Shown here: piece by piece, positions 16,747 through 26,510 of the stretch
Layout of the letters: every line of letters begins with the position of its first letter
How positions within the stretch are numbered: position 1 is the first letter of the stretch
Assembly: GCA_002085445.1 (NCBI GenBank)
Contig: NBMI01000026.1
Location: forward strand, 1-42,311
Length of the DNA: 42,311 nt
Source of the DNA: Candidatus Parabeggiatoa sp. nov. 2
GTDB lineage: Bacteria > Pseudomonadota > Gammaproteobacteria > Beggiatoales > Beggiatoaceae
Direction of reading: 5' to 3'
Notes under the pieces: model-generated
What the model was told of the DNA's origin: nothing
Databases searched by the model: none
The model's input: only the letters and a program-made list of their open reading frames with translations
Position numbers and translations under genes: made by a program

Positions 16747-17919
16747 ATGAAAGATAAACCTTTGGTGCTGATTATTGATGATAGTCCTGTCAATCTGATG
16801 CTGTTGTACAACGTCTTGGAAAAACATGATTTTAATGTTGTTTTAGCCAACAGTGGTGAACAGGGCTTGGCGCTTGCCAAACAATCTCACCCTGACATTG
16901 TCCTGTTAGATGTGATCATGCCCGGTTGGGATGGATACGAGACGTGTCGGCGCTTTAAACAAGATGCAACTTTAGAAAAAATTCCTATCCTATTTTTGTC
17001 GGCACTTGGCGATACTGAAAATAAAGTCCGTGCTTTGCACGCCGGCAGTGTAGATTACGTCAGTAAACCTTTCCAAAAAGAGGAATTGCTGGCACGGGTA
17101 CAAACCCATGTCGAATTGGCACATTTACGCCAAAATTTGGAGCGCGAGGTTGCCAATCAAACCGAAAGAATCCAATTGCTATTTGAAGCTTTGCAACTGT
17201 CTTATGATAAAGCTGAACAATCCTCAATCTTAAAAACCGAATTTCTACGCAACATCAGTCACGAATTTCTCACACCCATGAATATTGTGTTGGGTATGAC
17301 TGAAATGTTGGTAGAAGACACCGAGTTGACTGAGGAACAGCGCCACTTTACTTCGGCGGTGATGAAAGCAGGCAAGCAGTTAATGGATATTCTCACCAAT
17401 ATGCTGAATTTTTCCCAGCAATTTAAAGGGGAACTGAAACAAGTCATCACTCAATTTCAGGTACATAAAATTGTAGATAATGTTCTAAAGCGGTTATCGC
17501 CAACGGCACAAGCCAAGGATTTACAAATATCCACCGAGATTGCACCCTCATTGTACATGCCCCTACGCGGTAATCGCGACTATATGGACAAGGTATTGAG
17601 CAAACTGGTAGATAATGCCATTAAGTTTACTGAGCAAGGCGAGATTGTGATACGTGTGCAAGCTGAGACAAGCAATGATGACAAACAGTGGGTACGGTTT
17701 GAAGTCGTTGATACGGGCATAGGTATACGCGACGAAAAAAAAGCCGATTTGTTTGAGGTTTTTTCTCAAATCGATGGTTCATCAACACGGGTTTACGATG
17801 GGGTGGGTATGGGGCTGGCGGTTGCTAAAATGTTTACCGAAAGTATGGGCGGAGAAATAGGCGTAGAGAGTCATTTAGATAAAGGAAGTACCTTTTGGTT
17901 TAAGGTGCCGTGTGCCTGA
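16747..17919 (+). CDS. Receiver-histidine kinase hybrid (REC-HisKA-HATPase)
   Basis: A 390-residue cytoplasmic phosphorelay protein. The N-terminal receiver domain (1-125) has D11/D12, phospho-acceptor D55 (LLDVIMPGWDG) and K at YVSKPFQ. A coiled-coil-like linker (LRQNLEREVANQTERIQLLFEAL, about 130-155) leads to the H-box NISHEFLTPMN with H172. The ATPase core has N-box KLVDNAIKFT, G1 VDTGIGI and G2 GVGMGLAVAKMF. There are no membrane helices and no DNA-binding domain, so it probably relays phosphate between partners. The larger kinase encoded convergently downstream could be one; that is inference. Confidence 0.88.
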   Translation: MKDKPLVLIIDDSPVNLMLLYNVLEKHDFNVVLANSGEQGLALAKQSHPDIVLLDVIMPGWDGYETCRRFKQDATLEKIPILFLSALGDTENKVRALHAGSVDYVSKPFQKEELLARVQTHVELAHLRQNLEREVANQTERIQLLFEALQLSYDKAEQSSILKTEFLRNISHEFLTPMNIVLGMTEMLVEDTELTEEQRHFTSAVMKAGKQLMDILTNMLNFSQQFKGELKQVITQFQVHKIVDNVLKRLSPTAQAKDLQISTEIAPSLYMPLRGNRDYMDKVLSKLVDNAIKFTEQGEIVIRVQAETSNDDKQWVRFEVVDTGIGIRDEKKADLFEVFSQIDGSSTRVYDGVGMGLAVAKMFTESMGGEIGVESHLDKGSTFWFKVPCA

Positions 17920-17936
17920 CTGATTCCCGTGCCAAG

Positions 17937-18272
17937 TAGACTGAAAGTACAACTTCTTTTAGGAATAAACGGATTTTTTAAGTTTAATATTCGAGTTTCC
18001 TTTTCTTCCTACTTGCTAATTCAATCCGTTATTTCCGGAACACCTTTTTCAAGTACGTTCCGTATATCTCAAAAAATACCTTTTCTAAAAAGGATTTTTT
18101 CTGATTGTAACGGATTTTGGGGAGGGCCATAATTTGTGGTTCTTTGGCGACTCTGTCCTCATCAATTGTTAATTGTTAATTGTTAACGAGTCAGGGTTGA
18201 TAATAAGCCTATTATCCACAAGTTTTTTGAGTGAAATTACTTTTAACCTGTAATCGTTAACCTTTTTTAAAA
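17937..18272. repeat. Spacer with ~130-bp dispersed repeat, copy 1
   Basis: Positions 17937-18066 match 31153-31283 in order. Both start AGACTGAAAGTACAAC, contain GGAATAAACGGATTTTTTAA and GCTAATTCAATCC, and end TTTCAAGTACGTTC(C/T)GTATA. The terminal motif is the inverse of the one at 2781-2800 and inside rsmE. A GAGGGCCATAA unit (18121) and TTGTTAATTGTTAATTG (18165-18186) follow. No gene is seen. Confidence 0.8.
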
Positions 18273-20862
18273 TCACCAGTGAGCGCGAATTTGAACACCC
18301 TTAAAAGGCTTTAATGTCACCAAATTAAAGCCTCCCCTTTCATCCGTTATAATACGAGTGTATGAACCTTTTTGGAAAATACTTGCCACATTCTCATTCA
18401 AGCGTAGCCTATCTTCTAAGGTAATATCTTTGGCGGTGAGAACGATGATAGGAATTGAATCATAAACTTGGTGTAGCCTAGCCGCAAACTCAAAGCCGTC
18501 CATTTCCGGCATCTGTAAATCCAACAAAATCAAATCGGGTCGTTTTTTCTGGATATAGTTTAAAGCCACCCGGGCATCTTCAACTTTGCAAACTCTAAAG
18601 CCTCCCTTTCTGAGCATACGTGCGAGCATATCGCGGTTCACCGGCTCATCGTCAATAACCATGATTAGGCGAGCCGATTCGTTTTGGGAAAAATGGTATT
18701 TTTGTAAAACCTTTGATAATTGTTCGCGGGTAATCGGCTTGATCAAGTAATCCGACGCACCTAATGAGTAACCCACAGCCTTATCCTCTATCATGCTTAA
18801 CATAATCACCGGGATGTGGGCTAACTGCGGATCAGCTTTTAAGTGAGACAACACTTCCCAGCCATCCATTTTGGGCATCATCACATCCAAAGTAATTATA
18901 TCGGGGAGTACTTTTTTCGCCAGCCTGAGGCCTTTTTCACCACTATCGGCAATTTCTACTTGATAACCCAGTTTGCTAAGGTACTTTTGTAGCATGTCCC
19001 GTACCCCGGCATCGTCATCAATAACCAAGACAATGCCGCCTTCTTCTAACATAGCTACCTCCGTGTGTGAAGGTTTTGGTTCTCCCGTAGAAGCCACCTT
19101 GGCAGGTAAACGAACTGTAAAAGTGCTACCCTTGCCCAATTCGCTGTCAACGCTTATCACACCACCCATCATCTGAACAAAATGATTGGTAATGGCAAGC
19201 CCTAAACCGGTTCCACCATACTTGCGGGTGGTGGACATATCGGCTTGGGAAAAATTTTTAAATAACTGCTGTTTTTGCTCATCATCCATTCCAATGCCGT
19301 TGTCTTGTACGCGAAAGATAATCCAATCTTTTCCATCTACGGCCGCTTTGCGTCTGGCTTCTAAGGAAATCGTGTCTTTTGTCTCATTAAATTTAGAAGC
19401 GTTGCTCAACAACTTTAACAGAATTTGACGAAGCTTAGTGAGATCGGTGTGCATTTCCCCTAGCCCCTCACTATAACGAATTTCCAAAGTATCTTGATTT
19501 TTTGTGAGTAGCGGTTGGATGGTGTGTACAATGTCATCTAGCATACTAGGTAGATAGAAGGTTTCGGTATAAAGCTCCATCCTACCGGCTTCGATTTTGG
19601 AAATATCCAAAATATCGTTGATGGAGCCAAGTAAGTGTTTGCCCGCTAAGTAAATTTTTTCAATATCACTACTCAGTTCCGCCTCGCCAAGCGCCTCAAT
19701 TTCTTCTTGTAACATTTCGCCATAACCAATAATGGCATTTAACGGGGTGCGTAGCTCATGGCTCATATTGGCAAGAAACCTACTTTTGGCGATATTAGCT
19801 GCTTTAGCTTCTTGTTGAGTTCGCTGCAACGTTTCTTCAGAAGCATCAATCGCCTCTAGCATGGCATTAAATCCCTTCCCCAGCGTGCCCAATTCATCAA
19901 CACGTTCAACTTCTTCGGCACGGGCGTGTCGATTGCCGGCGCGTACTTGTTCGACGATATGGGTAAGATTTTCAATGGGAGTTGTAATTATCTTATTGAT
20001 AAATAAAGCAATCAGCAAAGAAATGATGACAGCAACCACAAGAATAATGCCAAAAGTGATACGAAATGTGTTAATGCTGTGTAGAACTTCATCGGTGGGC
20101 CGCTGCGTAATCAGAATCCAATGTCCCAGTTTGGGAATGATAACGCGCTGGAAAGTCAGCGTTAATTGCTTGGTACTGATATTTCCTAGTTGCGTAGCCA
20201 AAAAAAGGGTCGGCGCGAATTGGGGATAATCTTGAGTCAAGGTATGGCCACTTTTTAAGTCATGCGGACCACCCCAACGTTTATTGACATCCGGGTGAGC
20301 TAGATAATAGCCGTCTTTCGAAACCAGCAAAGCATTTCCCAAAAGTTGCAAAAATTGATTGGCATCGACATTGGTAATAATAATGCCGGCTCGGTGTCCA
20401 TCCGGGTAATAAACCGGGGTTGCGTAGCGGATAACGGGTTTGTAAGGGATTTCTATTTGATCGCGTTCCCGATTGAGTTCTAAAGGCGAAACAAATATTC
20501 CTCCCTCATAGAGTTGCATGGTTTCGGTAAAATAATAACGGTGGGCTTGGTTTTGCAATTGCGGCGGGGGAATTACCAGCGTTTCGTGATTATTAGCATC
20601 AACTCGTACCACTTCTTGTCCGTTTTCATCCAAATAGCGAATTTGATAATAGATACCCCGACTACGTGAGAAGGCCAAAAATTCTTCTTCTAGCGCCAGG
20701 CGCGTCAATTCTAATGTCTGTGAATCCTCTTTGGTGCTACGCCGATTTAAGTAGCGTCCAAGCGGCTGGGATTGACTGAGAAAGTTGAGGTCCGGCCGGA
20801 ATTAAAGCGACTAGCAGCAAGCCAAAGGCCAGTTTGGTGCGAATGCGTTGGTAAAATTTCAT
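18273..20862 (-). CDS. Membrane hybrid sensor kinase (Cache-HAMP-HisKA-HATPase-REC-REC), frameshifted start
   Basis: The main open frame (20708-18273, 811 residues from a TTG) encodes a Cache-like sensor region with a membrane helix (ITFGIILVVAVIISLLIALF, about 215-235), HAMP (about 236-290), H-box NMSHELRTPLN with H317, ATPase motifs (LLSNASKFN, DNGIGM, GTGLGLAI), then two receiver domains at about 553-670 and 680-795 (DVMMPKMDG and DLQMPEMDG). The natural start is probably the ATG at 20862, which encodes MKFYQRIRTKLAFGLLLVALIP, the first membrane helix. That frame is shifted by one base from the rest, near a CCGGCCGG stretch at about 20795-20805. The ORF frame continues upstream as FLSQSQPLGRYLNRR. 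Either a real frameshift or a base error is possible. Confidence 0.85.
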
Positions 20863-21301
20863 TTTATTTATTACAGTGAGAAGTGTAAGTTATCAGTGAA
20901 CAGTTATCAGTGATTAGTTATCAGTTATCAGTTTAACTGCGAGCGAGTAATGAGTTATCCTATAAAATAAATTCATAAGTGGTGAATTAGTCAATTCTAA
21001 CATAACCCGTTTTCAGTGATCAGTGTTCAGTGATCAGTGAGTACCGGACAATTTTTCTACTGTCATTTCTCGCTTCGCGAGAAATATTACCATCAATGAC
21101 TTAAACAAATTGTCCGCTACAAAGAAACTTTTGCCTTTGCTCCAGTTTCGCTCCGCGAAAACTTTTGCCTGGAACTGATAACTGATCACAGAACACTGAA
21201 AAAAACTGATCACAGAACACTGATAACTGATATGATCACAGAACACTGATAACTGATAAAATTAGACTATAATTGAACATCTGCTTAGGAAAACTAAACT
21301 C
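20863..21301. repeat. Spacer with TTATCAG/GATCAGTG arrays
   Basis: AGTTATCAGT and GTGATCAGTG units recur at 20880-20935, 21010-21040 and 21170-21260. Between them, 21038-21120 (GAGTACCGGACA, GTCATTTC, CAATGACTTAAA, GTCCGCTACAAAG) resembles 11700-11810. An inverted pair with CGCTTCGCGAGAAA and a CCAGTTTCGCTCCGCGAAAACTTT hairpin-like stretch are also present. No gene is supported. Confidence 0.75.
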
Positions 21302-21863
21302 ATGTTTTTTCGTCCCATACTTTCTGTGCCCAACGGCGAAAAACGTATCTTGTTGCATTCTTGCTGTGCGCCTTGCTCTGGGGAAATCATGGAAGCCTTG
21401 CTGGAGTCGCAAAGAGGAAATTAAACGCTTTGCCGAAAAATATAATGTGCCCTTTGTGGATGCCGATTATGATATGGAAAAATGGTTTGAACGTACAGAA
21501 GGTATGGAATTTGACCGAGAGCGGGGGCGGCGGTGTACGGTGTGTTTCGATATGCGTTTTGAACGCACGGCCTTGTATGCTTATGAAAATGGCTTTAAAG
21601 TCTTCACCAGTTCAATGGGAATATCCCGTTGGAAAAATTTTATTAAAGTCAATGATAGCGGCATACGTGCGGCTCAACGTTATCCCAGTTTAATCTATTG
21701 GGCGTATAATTGGCGTAAAAAAGGTGGCTCGCAACGTATGATAGAAATTGCTAAACGTGAGCGTTTTTATCAGCAAGAGTATTGTGGTTGCGCCCATTCG
21801 CTGCGTGATACTAACCAAAGGCGCAAGGAACAGGGGCGCGAAATGGTTAAATTTTTCTTCTGA
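21302..21863 (+). pseudogene. queH: Epoxyqueuosine reductase QueH, broken by internal deletion
   Basis: QueH carries out the last step of queuosine synthesis, reducing epoxyqueuosine in tRNA. The ATG at 21302 opens [14 protein letters not shown]...[21 protein letters not shown], with the first Cys pair, then meets a stop. The rest is in another frame: [16 protein letters not shown], then [49 protein letters not shown] and [15 protein letters not shown], covering the rest of the family to its end. What is missing is the segment that in QueH contains the FYNPNIHP-EY stretch, roughly 20-25 residues. A deletion of some 60-80 bases near 21415, not a multiple of three, explains both. Real gene decay or an assembly gap joined by short homology are both possible. 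Confidence 0.85.
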
Positions 21864-22021
21864 AAAGTGATCAGTGTTAAGTTATCAGTTATCAGTTATC
21901 AGTTATCAGTGTTCAGTTATCAGTGTTCAGTGAGTATCGGTCATCTGATCATTGATAACTGATCATTGATAACTGATCACTGAAAAATACTGATCATTGA
22001 TAAATGACGGAAAAACGAGAT
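21864..22021. repeat. TTATCAG / GTTCAGTG array
   Basis: Uninterrupted AGTTATCAG and GTGTTCAGT units (21866-21935) are followed by inverted CTGATCATTGATAA units (21940-22003). They reach the start region of ubiK. Confidence 0.85.
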
Positions 22022-22321
22022 ATGAATACCATCCCTAATTTCGATACTTTTTTCAAACAAGTCACAGTAACATTGCCCAAGGGCCTATTAAGTCTACACC
22101 AAGACTTAGAAAAAAATTTACGGGTGGCCTTGGATTCGGCCTGGAGCAAAATGAATTTAATAACGCGGGAAGAATTTGAGGTGCAAAGCGCCGTGCTAGA
22201 ACGCACTCGTGTCCGTTTGGAGGCCTTGGAGGCAAAAGTGGCCGCCTTCGAAGCGGCGCATAAGCCCAAAGCTGAATTATCTAACCCTCAAGAATCTGAA
22301 CCACCCAACCAAACAGAATAG
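22022..22321 (+). CDS. ubiK: Ubiquinone biosynthesis accessory factor UbiK (BMFP-type)
   Basis: A 99-residue protein of the YqiC/BMFP family, which assists the soluble ubiquinone-synthesis complex with UbiJ and has membrane-fusogenic helices. The signature is clear: LPKGLLSLHQDLEKNLRVAL, then LITREEFEVQSAVLERTRVRLEALEAKVAAFEAA, a C-terminal coiled coil. The start at 22022 aligns with family members; an in-frame ATG at 22004 lies in repeat-like sequence. The tail after residue 85 is polar and low in complexity. It lies nine bases before comM, the usual gammaproteobacterial order. Confidence 0.88.
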   Translation: MNTIPNFDTFFKQVTVTLPKGLLSLHQDLEKNLRVALDSAWSKMNLITREEFEVQSAVLERTRVRLEALEAKVAAFEAAHKPKAELSNPQESEPPNQTE

Positions 22322-22330
22322 AATAACACC

Positions 22331-23860
22331 TTGTCTTCTCTAGCCGTAGTCCACAGTCGCGCCCAAGTTGGTGTCCAAGCTTTACCTGTCACGATTGAAG
22401 TCCACATGACTAATGTCTCCTCGTCGCGAGCGTCGCGTTTGTCCATTGTCGGCTTGCCAGAGGCGGCCGTCAAAGAGAGCCAAGATCGTGTCCGCAGTGC
22501 TTTGCTTAATAGCCAATTTGAGTTTCCAGTCCGGCGGCGCATCACTATCAATTTGGCCCCCGCCGATTTACCCAAAGAGGGTGGACGCTTTGATCTTGCC
22601 ATTGCATTGGGCATACTCGCTGCGTCTCAGCAAATTCCCGCCGACAATCTCTATCAATATGAATTTCTTGGGGAATTGGCTTTAAGTGGTGAAGTGCGTC
22701 CGGTGCGCGGCGTGTTGCCAATGGCTTTAGAGGCCCGCCACGAAAAGCGGCAAGTCGTCGTGCCCTTTGAAAATGCCACTGAAGCCAGTATGGTCAGTGC
22801 TGTGTCTATTTTGCCGGTTAAACATCTACTCGATATTTGTGGCCATTTGCAGAATACTGCTCCGATTACGCCCTTCTGCACCGATCACACGCCCGATCCC
22901 GTCGCCGTTACCCACGTACCCGATTTAAGCGATGTGCGAGGTCAACATCATGCCAAACGTGCCTTAGAAGTCGCTGCTGCTGGTGGACATAATTTATTAA
23001 TGCTAGGGCCGCCAGGAACGGGTAAAACGATGTTAGCCAGTCGATTGCCCGGCATTTTACCGCCGATGACGGAAAGCGAGGCCTTGGAAACGGCAACCCT
23101 TGCCTCTATTGGCTTGGGCGGTTTTGATGCCAGTGTGTGGGGCATTCGGCCTTTTCGCTCCCCGCATCATACCGCCTCTGGCGTTGCCTTAGTGGGTGGC
23201 GGCAGTCAACCGCGCCCCGGGGAAGTCTCACTGGCACATAACGGCATTTTGTTTTTAGATGAGTTGCCCGAATTTGATAAACGAGTTTTAGAAGTCTTGC
23301 GCGAGCCGCTAGAATCGGGCAGTATCACTATCTCCCGTGCGGCCCATCAAGCGGAATTTCCTGCTAATTTTCAACTGGTTGCGGCGATGAATCCATGTCC
23401 CTGCGGATATCTTGGCGATGCCAATAATCGTTGTCAGTGTAATCTTCAACAAATCAGTCGCTACCGTGCCAAAATTTCCGGCCCTTTGCTGGATAGGATT
23501 GATTTACATATAGAAGTCCCCAACTTGCCCCGTTCCGAATTACGGCAAGATGTCGTGAGAGAAAGCAGTGCCGAAGTACGCGCTCGCGTCGTGGCAGCGA
23601 GAGAACGGCAATTGCAACGCAGCGGTAAGCCGAATAATCTTTTGGGTAATCGGGAAATTGAACAATTTTGTCGTTTAAATGAGGCGGATGAGCGTTTGCT
23701 TGATTCTGCTATTGAGCAACTGGGTTTATCAGCACGAGCGTGGTATCGGATTTTAAAAGTGGCGCGGACAATTGCCGATTTTGTGGGCAGTGAAAATATA
23801 CAGACTTCACATTTAACGGAAGCGATTACTTATCGGCACTTGGAGAGGAAAAAGTTTTAG
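22331..23860 (+). CDS. comM: ComM/YifB family Mg-chelatase-like AAA+ ATPase
   Basis: ComM is a hexameric helicase that promotes branch migration during natural transformation. The 509 residues cover the N-terminal Lon-protease-like ChlI domain (LAVVHSRAQVGVQALPVTIEV to about 170), the AAA+ core with Walker A GPPGTGKTML (about 225-234) and Walker B ILFLDELPEF, the PFRSPHHTAS motif, the AAMNPCPCGYLGD segment, and the C-terminal ISGPLLDRIDLHIEVP and ARAWYRILKVARTIADF regions. The start is TTG, chosen because it directly precedes the conserved N-terminus. The TAG stop is just before a new TAATCAGTGAACAGTG array. Confidence 0.95.
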   Translation: MSSLAVVHSRAQVGVQALPVTIEVHMTNVSSSRASRLSIVGLPEAAVKESQDRVRSALLNSQFEFPVRRRITINLAPADLPKEGGRFDLAIALGILAASQQIPADNLYQYEFLGELALSGEVRPVRGVLPMALEARHEKRQVVVPFENATEASMVSAVSILPVKHLLDICGHLQNTAPITPFCTDHTPDPVAVTHVPDLSDVRGQHHAKRALEVAAAGGHNLLMLGPPGTGKTMLASRLPGILPPMTESEALETATLASIGLGGFDASVWGIRPFRSPHHTASGVALVGGGSQPRPGEVSLAHNGILFLDELPEFDKRVLEVLREPLESGSITISRAAHQAEFPANFQLVAAMNPCPCGYLGDANNRCQCNLQQISRYRAKISGPLLDRIDLHIEVPNLPRSELRQDVVRESSAEVRARVVAARERQLQRSGKPNNLLGNREIEQFCRLNEADERLLDSAIEQLGLSARAWYRILKVARTIADFVGSENIQTSHLTEAITYRHLERKKF

Positions 23861-24100
23861 TAATCAGTGAACAGTGAACAGTGAACAGTGTTCAGTGATC
23901 AGTTTTTGATTTAGGGCTGTACGGTGTCGCGGCTTAAGTCAATGCCATTAAGTTAAGAATAAATCCATACTTGTAGGGTGTCGATGCCAAAGTTTTTCGC
24001 GGAGCGAAAAATGTTTTTTGTTGCCCTCCAAAATACGACGATGGTGGGCAACACCCTACAAAAGACTGATCAGTGAACACTGTTAACGGATCACAGATAA
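23861..24100. repeat. Spacer with CAGTGAACAGTG units and a long inverted repeat
   Basis: CAGTGAACAGTG units at 23866-23902 are followed by an inverted pair, TTGTAGGGTGT (about 23972) and ACACCCTACAA (24051-24061). It encloses a TTCGCGGAGCGAAAA hairpin and GGTGGGCAAC. No gene is seen. Confidence 0.7.
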
Positions 24101-25111
24101 TTACTTAGGCCGCAAATTCAGTTGCTGAGTCAAGTAAGCTTGCAAGTCTTCGTAAAAATACCACCAATCTCTGGGTAGATAGTCAAAATACCGAGGTTCG
24201 CCTTGAGTACCTTTCTCTTGCAAGGTGATACTGACCTTGTAAGGTTGACCGGTTCGCGCCGGTGATTTGGCGCCGATGACAATTTCTAGATTTTCATAGA
24301 CCTTGATGGCTGGTGTTGCCATCGGATCGCCCGGAACGGGGATTCTTACCATACCTGGTTTGGCGTTTTTGAGGATGTCATTGACCACCATGTGGTACAC
24401 AGTGTCGAGTACCTTTTGTTCTCTCACCGTGCCTTCTGAACTCACGGAAATCTTTTTGACGGCCGGGGTCATATTTCTCAGTTGCACTTCGCCCCGAGAA
24501 TAGACATTTTGCGGTTCTTCTTGATACGGAAGTGAGACTAGTTGAGGTTCTTTTTCAAAACCCCTTGGCTCGTTGAACGGTTGGCGAGATAAAACTTGTT
24601 GTGGTTCTTTTTCAACCACCGGCCAGCTAGAATACCTTGGCCTCCTTGGCTGTAGATTCAGACGTTCAGTCAAGTAATTTTTCAAGTCTTGATAAATCTG
24701 GTCTGGGTTTTCTGGCCTGTAGTCAAAGAAATCAGGCGTACCCGTTGTGCCGGCTTCTTGCAAGGTGATACTGATCTTGTAAGGTTGCCCGGTTCGAGCC
24801 GGTGAGGTTGCGCCGATGACAATTTCCAGTCTTTCAGCAGCCTTCGTTGTCGGGGCAGTCGAATAGGTGTCGGGTACTGGGAGTCTCGCAACCCCTAATC
24901 TGGCGTTTTTGAGAATGTCTTGAACCATACCACTCAAGGTATCGAGTGCCACTTCTTCTCTTTTCGTGCCTTCTATTTTCACGGCCACACTTTTGACCGT
25001 TGGCGTGACATTGGTGAGTTCTATCTCCTGAGCGGCGGCCGGCACTGAGAGTGCTAAACCTATCGTCCCCATCAGGACTGTATTCAACATCTTACTTCTT
25101 TTCATGGTCAT
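24101..25111 (-). CDS. Secreted protein with duplicated ~125-residue domain, function unknown
   Basis: I do not recognise a family. The 336 residues start with a Sec signal peptide (basic MTMKRSK, hydrophobic TVLMGTIGLALSV, cleavage after AAA near 27). Two homologous domains follow, at about 30-155 and 209-335. Shared landmarks are L(T/R)NxTPxVKxxxVxxEGT, a DILKNA segment, GxxR(L/I)PVP, LEIVIGA(T/K)SPARTGQPYK, SITLQE, and (F/Y)FDY near the end. The 55-residue linker is rich in Glu-Pro-Gln with repeated KEPQ-type motifs. Length and layout suggest a periplasmic or surface binding protein, but no catalytic motif is seen. It stands alone between repeat fields. Confidence 0.8.
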   Translation of the reverse strand: MTMKRSKMLNTVLMGTIGLALSVPAAAQEIELTNVTPTVKSVAVKIEGTKREEVALDTLSGMVQDILKNARLGVARLPVPDTYSTAPTTKAAERLEIVIGATSPARTGQPYKISITLQEAGTTGTPDFFDYRPENPDQIYQDLKNYLTERLNLQPRRPRYSSWPVVEKEPQQVLSRQPFNEPRGFEKEPQLVSLPYQEEPQNVYSRGEVQLRNMTPAVKKISVSSEGTVREQKVLDTVYHMVVNDILKNAKPGMVRIPVPGDPMATPAIKVYENLEIVIGAKSPARTGQPYKVSITLQEKGTQGEPRYFDYLPRDWWYFYEDLQAYLTQQLNLRPK

Positions 25112-25200
25112 TATTCCCTTGTCAGTTATCAGTTATCAGTATCAGTTATCAGTTAACAGTGATCAGTTATCAGTGTTATGACCGTTTGCAGTTAGCATTA

Positions 25201-25438
25201 AACACCAAAACCACAAAATTGGGGCCAATCAAAAAATTAATTTTTTACAAACAATAATTATTTGTACTAGAATCCTTAAATCTGGAACTTATAAATTAGC
25301 CTCAAAATCTTTTAAGTGACAGACATTGATATATAAGGTAATAACAAAGGTGATAGATGGTTTATCACCCTAGGGAGCTTACCCCTTAAACATAACCAAA
25401 GCTGATTTTTGTGGTTTTGGCGTTTTTAAGTAAGAGTC
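25201..25438. mobile_element. ~240-bp element with terminal inverted repeats, copy A
   Basis: The left end AACACCAAAACCACAAAAT pairs with the right end TTTTTGTGGTTTTGGCGTT (25407-25425). Inside are AATAATTATTTGTA, GGAACTTATAA, a GGTGATAGATGG..TTATCACC hairpin and GGGAGCTTACCCC. All but the hairpin recur in the same order in copy B at 32172-32468. There is no coding capacity. It looks like a MITE or a structured RNA element mobilised in trans. Confidence 0.75.
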
Positions 25439-25462
25439 TAGTGTTCACTGCCATAAAGTACA

Positions 25463-25687
25463 CAACAAAACACCTACAAAAAGTATAACTAATGAAGCGC
25501 GACAGAGGGCCATAACCTAATTTGAAAACAATTTTATGGCCCTCAAACCAGATAATCCAAATAACCCTAAAAATATAGGTCAATAACAGGGGCCCGCGTA
25601 TCACTACTCTGTCAAACCCGCGGCGGCTGCCAAACTAAAGTTTGGACGACTGCGCGTGAGGCGATAAATCGCCTACTACAAACGGGC
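25463..25687. repeat. Dispersed ~210-bp repeat, copy 2 (copy 1 at 11238-11446)
   Basis: This copy is collinear with copy 1 and about 16 bp longer. The extra bases lie at the CCAAACTAAAGTTTGGACGA palindrome, which is shortened in copy 1. Both end in GGCGATAAATCGCCTACTAC-AAACGGGC. Confidence 0.85.
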
Positions 25688-25727
25688 TTGAACAGTGATC
25701 ACTGTTCACTGATCACTGTTCACTGAA

Positions 25728-26510
25728 CTACACATCGCTAAACATTAAGGCTGTCAGCAGGAAATCTAACCCCAGTGTTGCCAGTGAGGCATGCACGACT
25801 GTCCGCGTCGTCGCACGACTCACCCCTTCGGATGTCGGAGTGCAGTCGTAGCCTTCAAAGACGGCAATCCAAGTGACTACTATACCAAATACAATGCTTT
25901 TGATAACACCGTTAAGGATGTCTTCTATGAAATCGGTTTTGTCTTGCATTTGGGACCAATAGGAGCCAGCATCTACTCCTAACAATTCTACAACAACTAA
26001 ATAGCCACCGAGAATGCCAACGGCGCTGAAAATGGCCGCCAGTAAGGGCATAGAAATCACGCCAGCGATAAATCGAGGCGCGACTACGCGCTTGAGCGGA
26101 TTAACGGCCATCATTTCCATGCCGGACAATTGCTCCGTTGCTTTCATTAAGCCAATTTCGGCCGTCAAAGCTGAGCCAGCGCGGCCGGCAAATAGTAACG
26201 AAGTCAGTACGGGGCCTAATTCCCTTACTAAAGATAATGAAACAACGGCACCCAATGACTCGGTAGCGCCAAAATGGACTAGGGTATTATACCCTTGTAA
26301 GCCCAATACCATGCCGACAAATAGGCCTGAGACGATGATGATGGTTAAAGAGAGTACACCAACGGCATAGATTTGTGCAACAACTAAATAAGGGCGCAGA
26401 AATAGGCTAGGGATACCAGCCAGTACTCGCATAAAAAAGATATGTCCACGTCCTAAACGTTCAAAGATGTTTAAAACGGCGCTGCCTAAGCGTTGAAATT
26501 GATCTAACAT
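25728..26510 (-). CDS. mlaE: Lipid-asymmetry ABC transporter permease MlaE
   Basis: MlaE is the inner-membrane permease of the Mla system, which moves phospholipids between the outer and inner membranes. The start at 26510 (MLDQFQRLG) overlaps the last seven bases of mlaF, the usual arrangement. The 260-residue protein has the family's helices and conserved segments, such as GLFVGMVLGLQGYNTL, LGPVLTSLLFAGRAGSALTAEIG, KATEQLSGMEMMAVNPLKRVVAPR and the C-terminal VFEGYDCTPTSEGVSRATTRTVV. A longer frame exists upstream but reads through mlaF sequence. mlaD, mlaC and mlaB, which usually follow, are absent; repeats begin directly after the stop. Confidence 0.93.
   Translation of the reverse strand: MLDQFQRLGSAVLNIFERLGRGHIFFMRVLAGIPSLFLRPYLVVAQIYAVGVLSLTIIIVSGLFVGMVLGLQGYNTLVHFGATESLGAVVSLSLVRELGPVLTSLLFAGRAGSALTAEIGLMKATEQLSGMEMMAVNPLKRVVAPRFIAGVISMPLLAAIFSAVGILGGYLVVVELLGVDAGSYWSQMQDKTDFIEDILNGVIKSIVFGIVVTWIAVFEGYDCTPTSEGVSRATTRTVVHASLATLGLDFLLTALMFSDV

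Larger units (their letters stand above)
25112..25727. repeat. Repeat island: TIR element copy A and 210-bp repeat copy 2
   Basis: TTATCAG units (25121-25175) are followed by the TIR element (25201-25438), the second copy of the 210-bp repeat (25463-25687) and AACAGTGATCACTGTTCACTG palindromes (25690-25725). No gene is supported. Confidence 0.85.
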
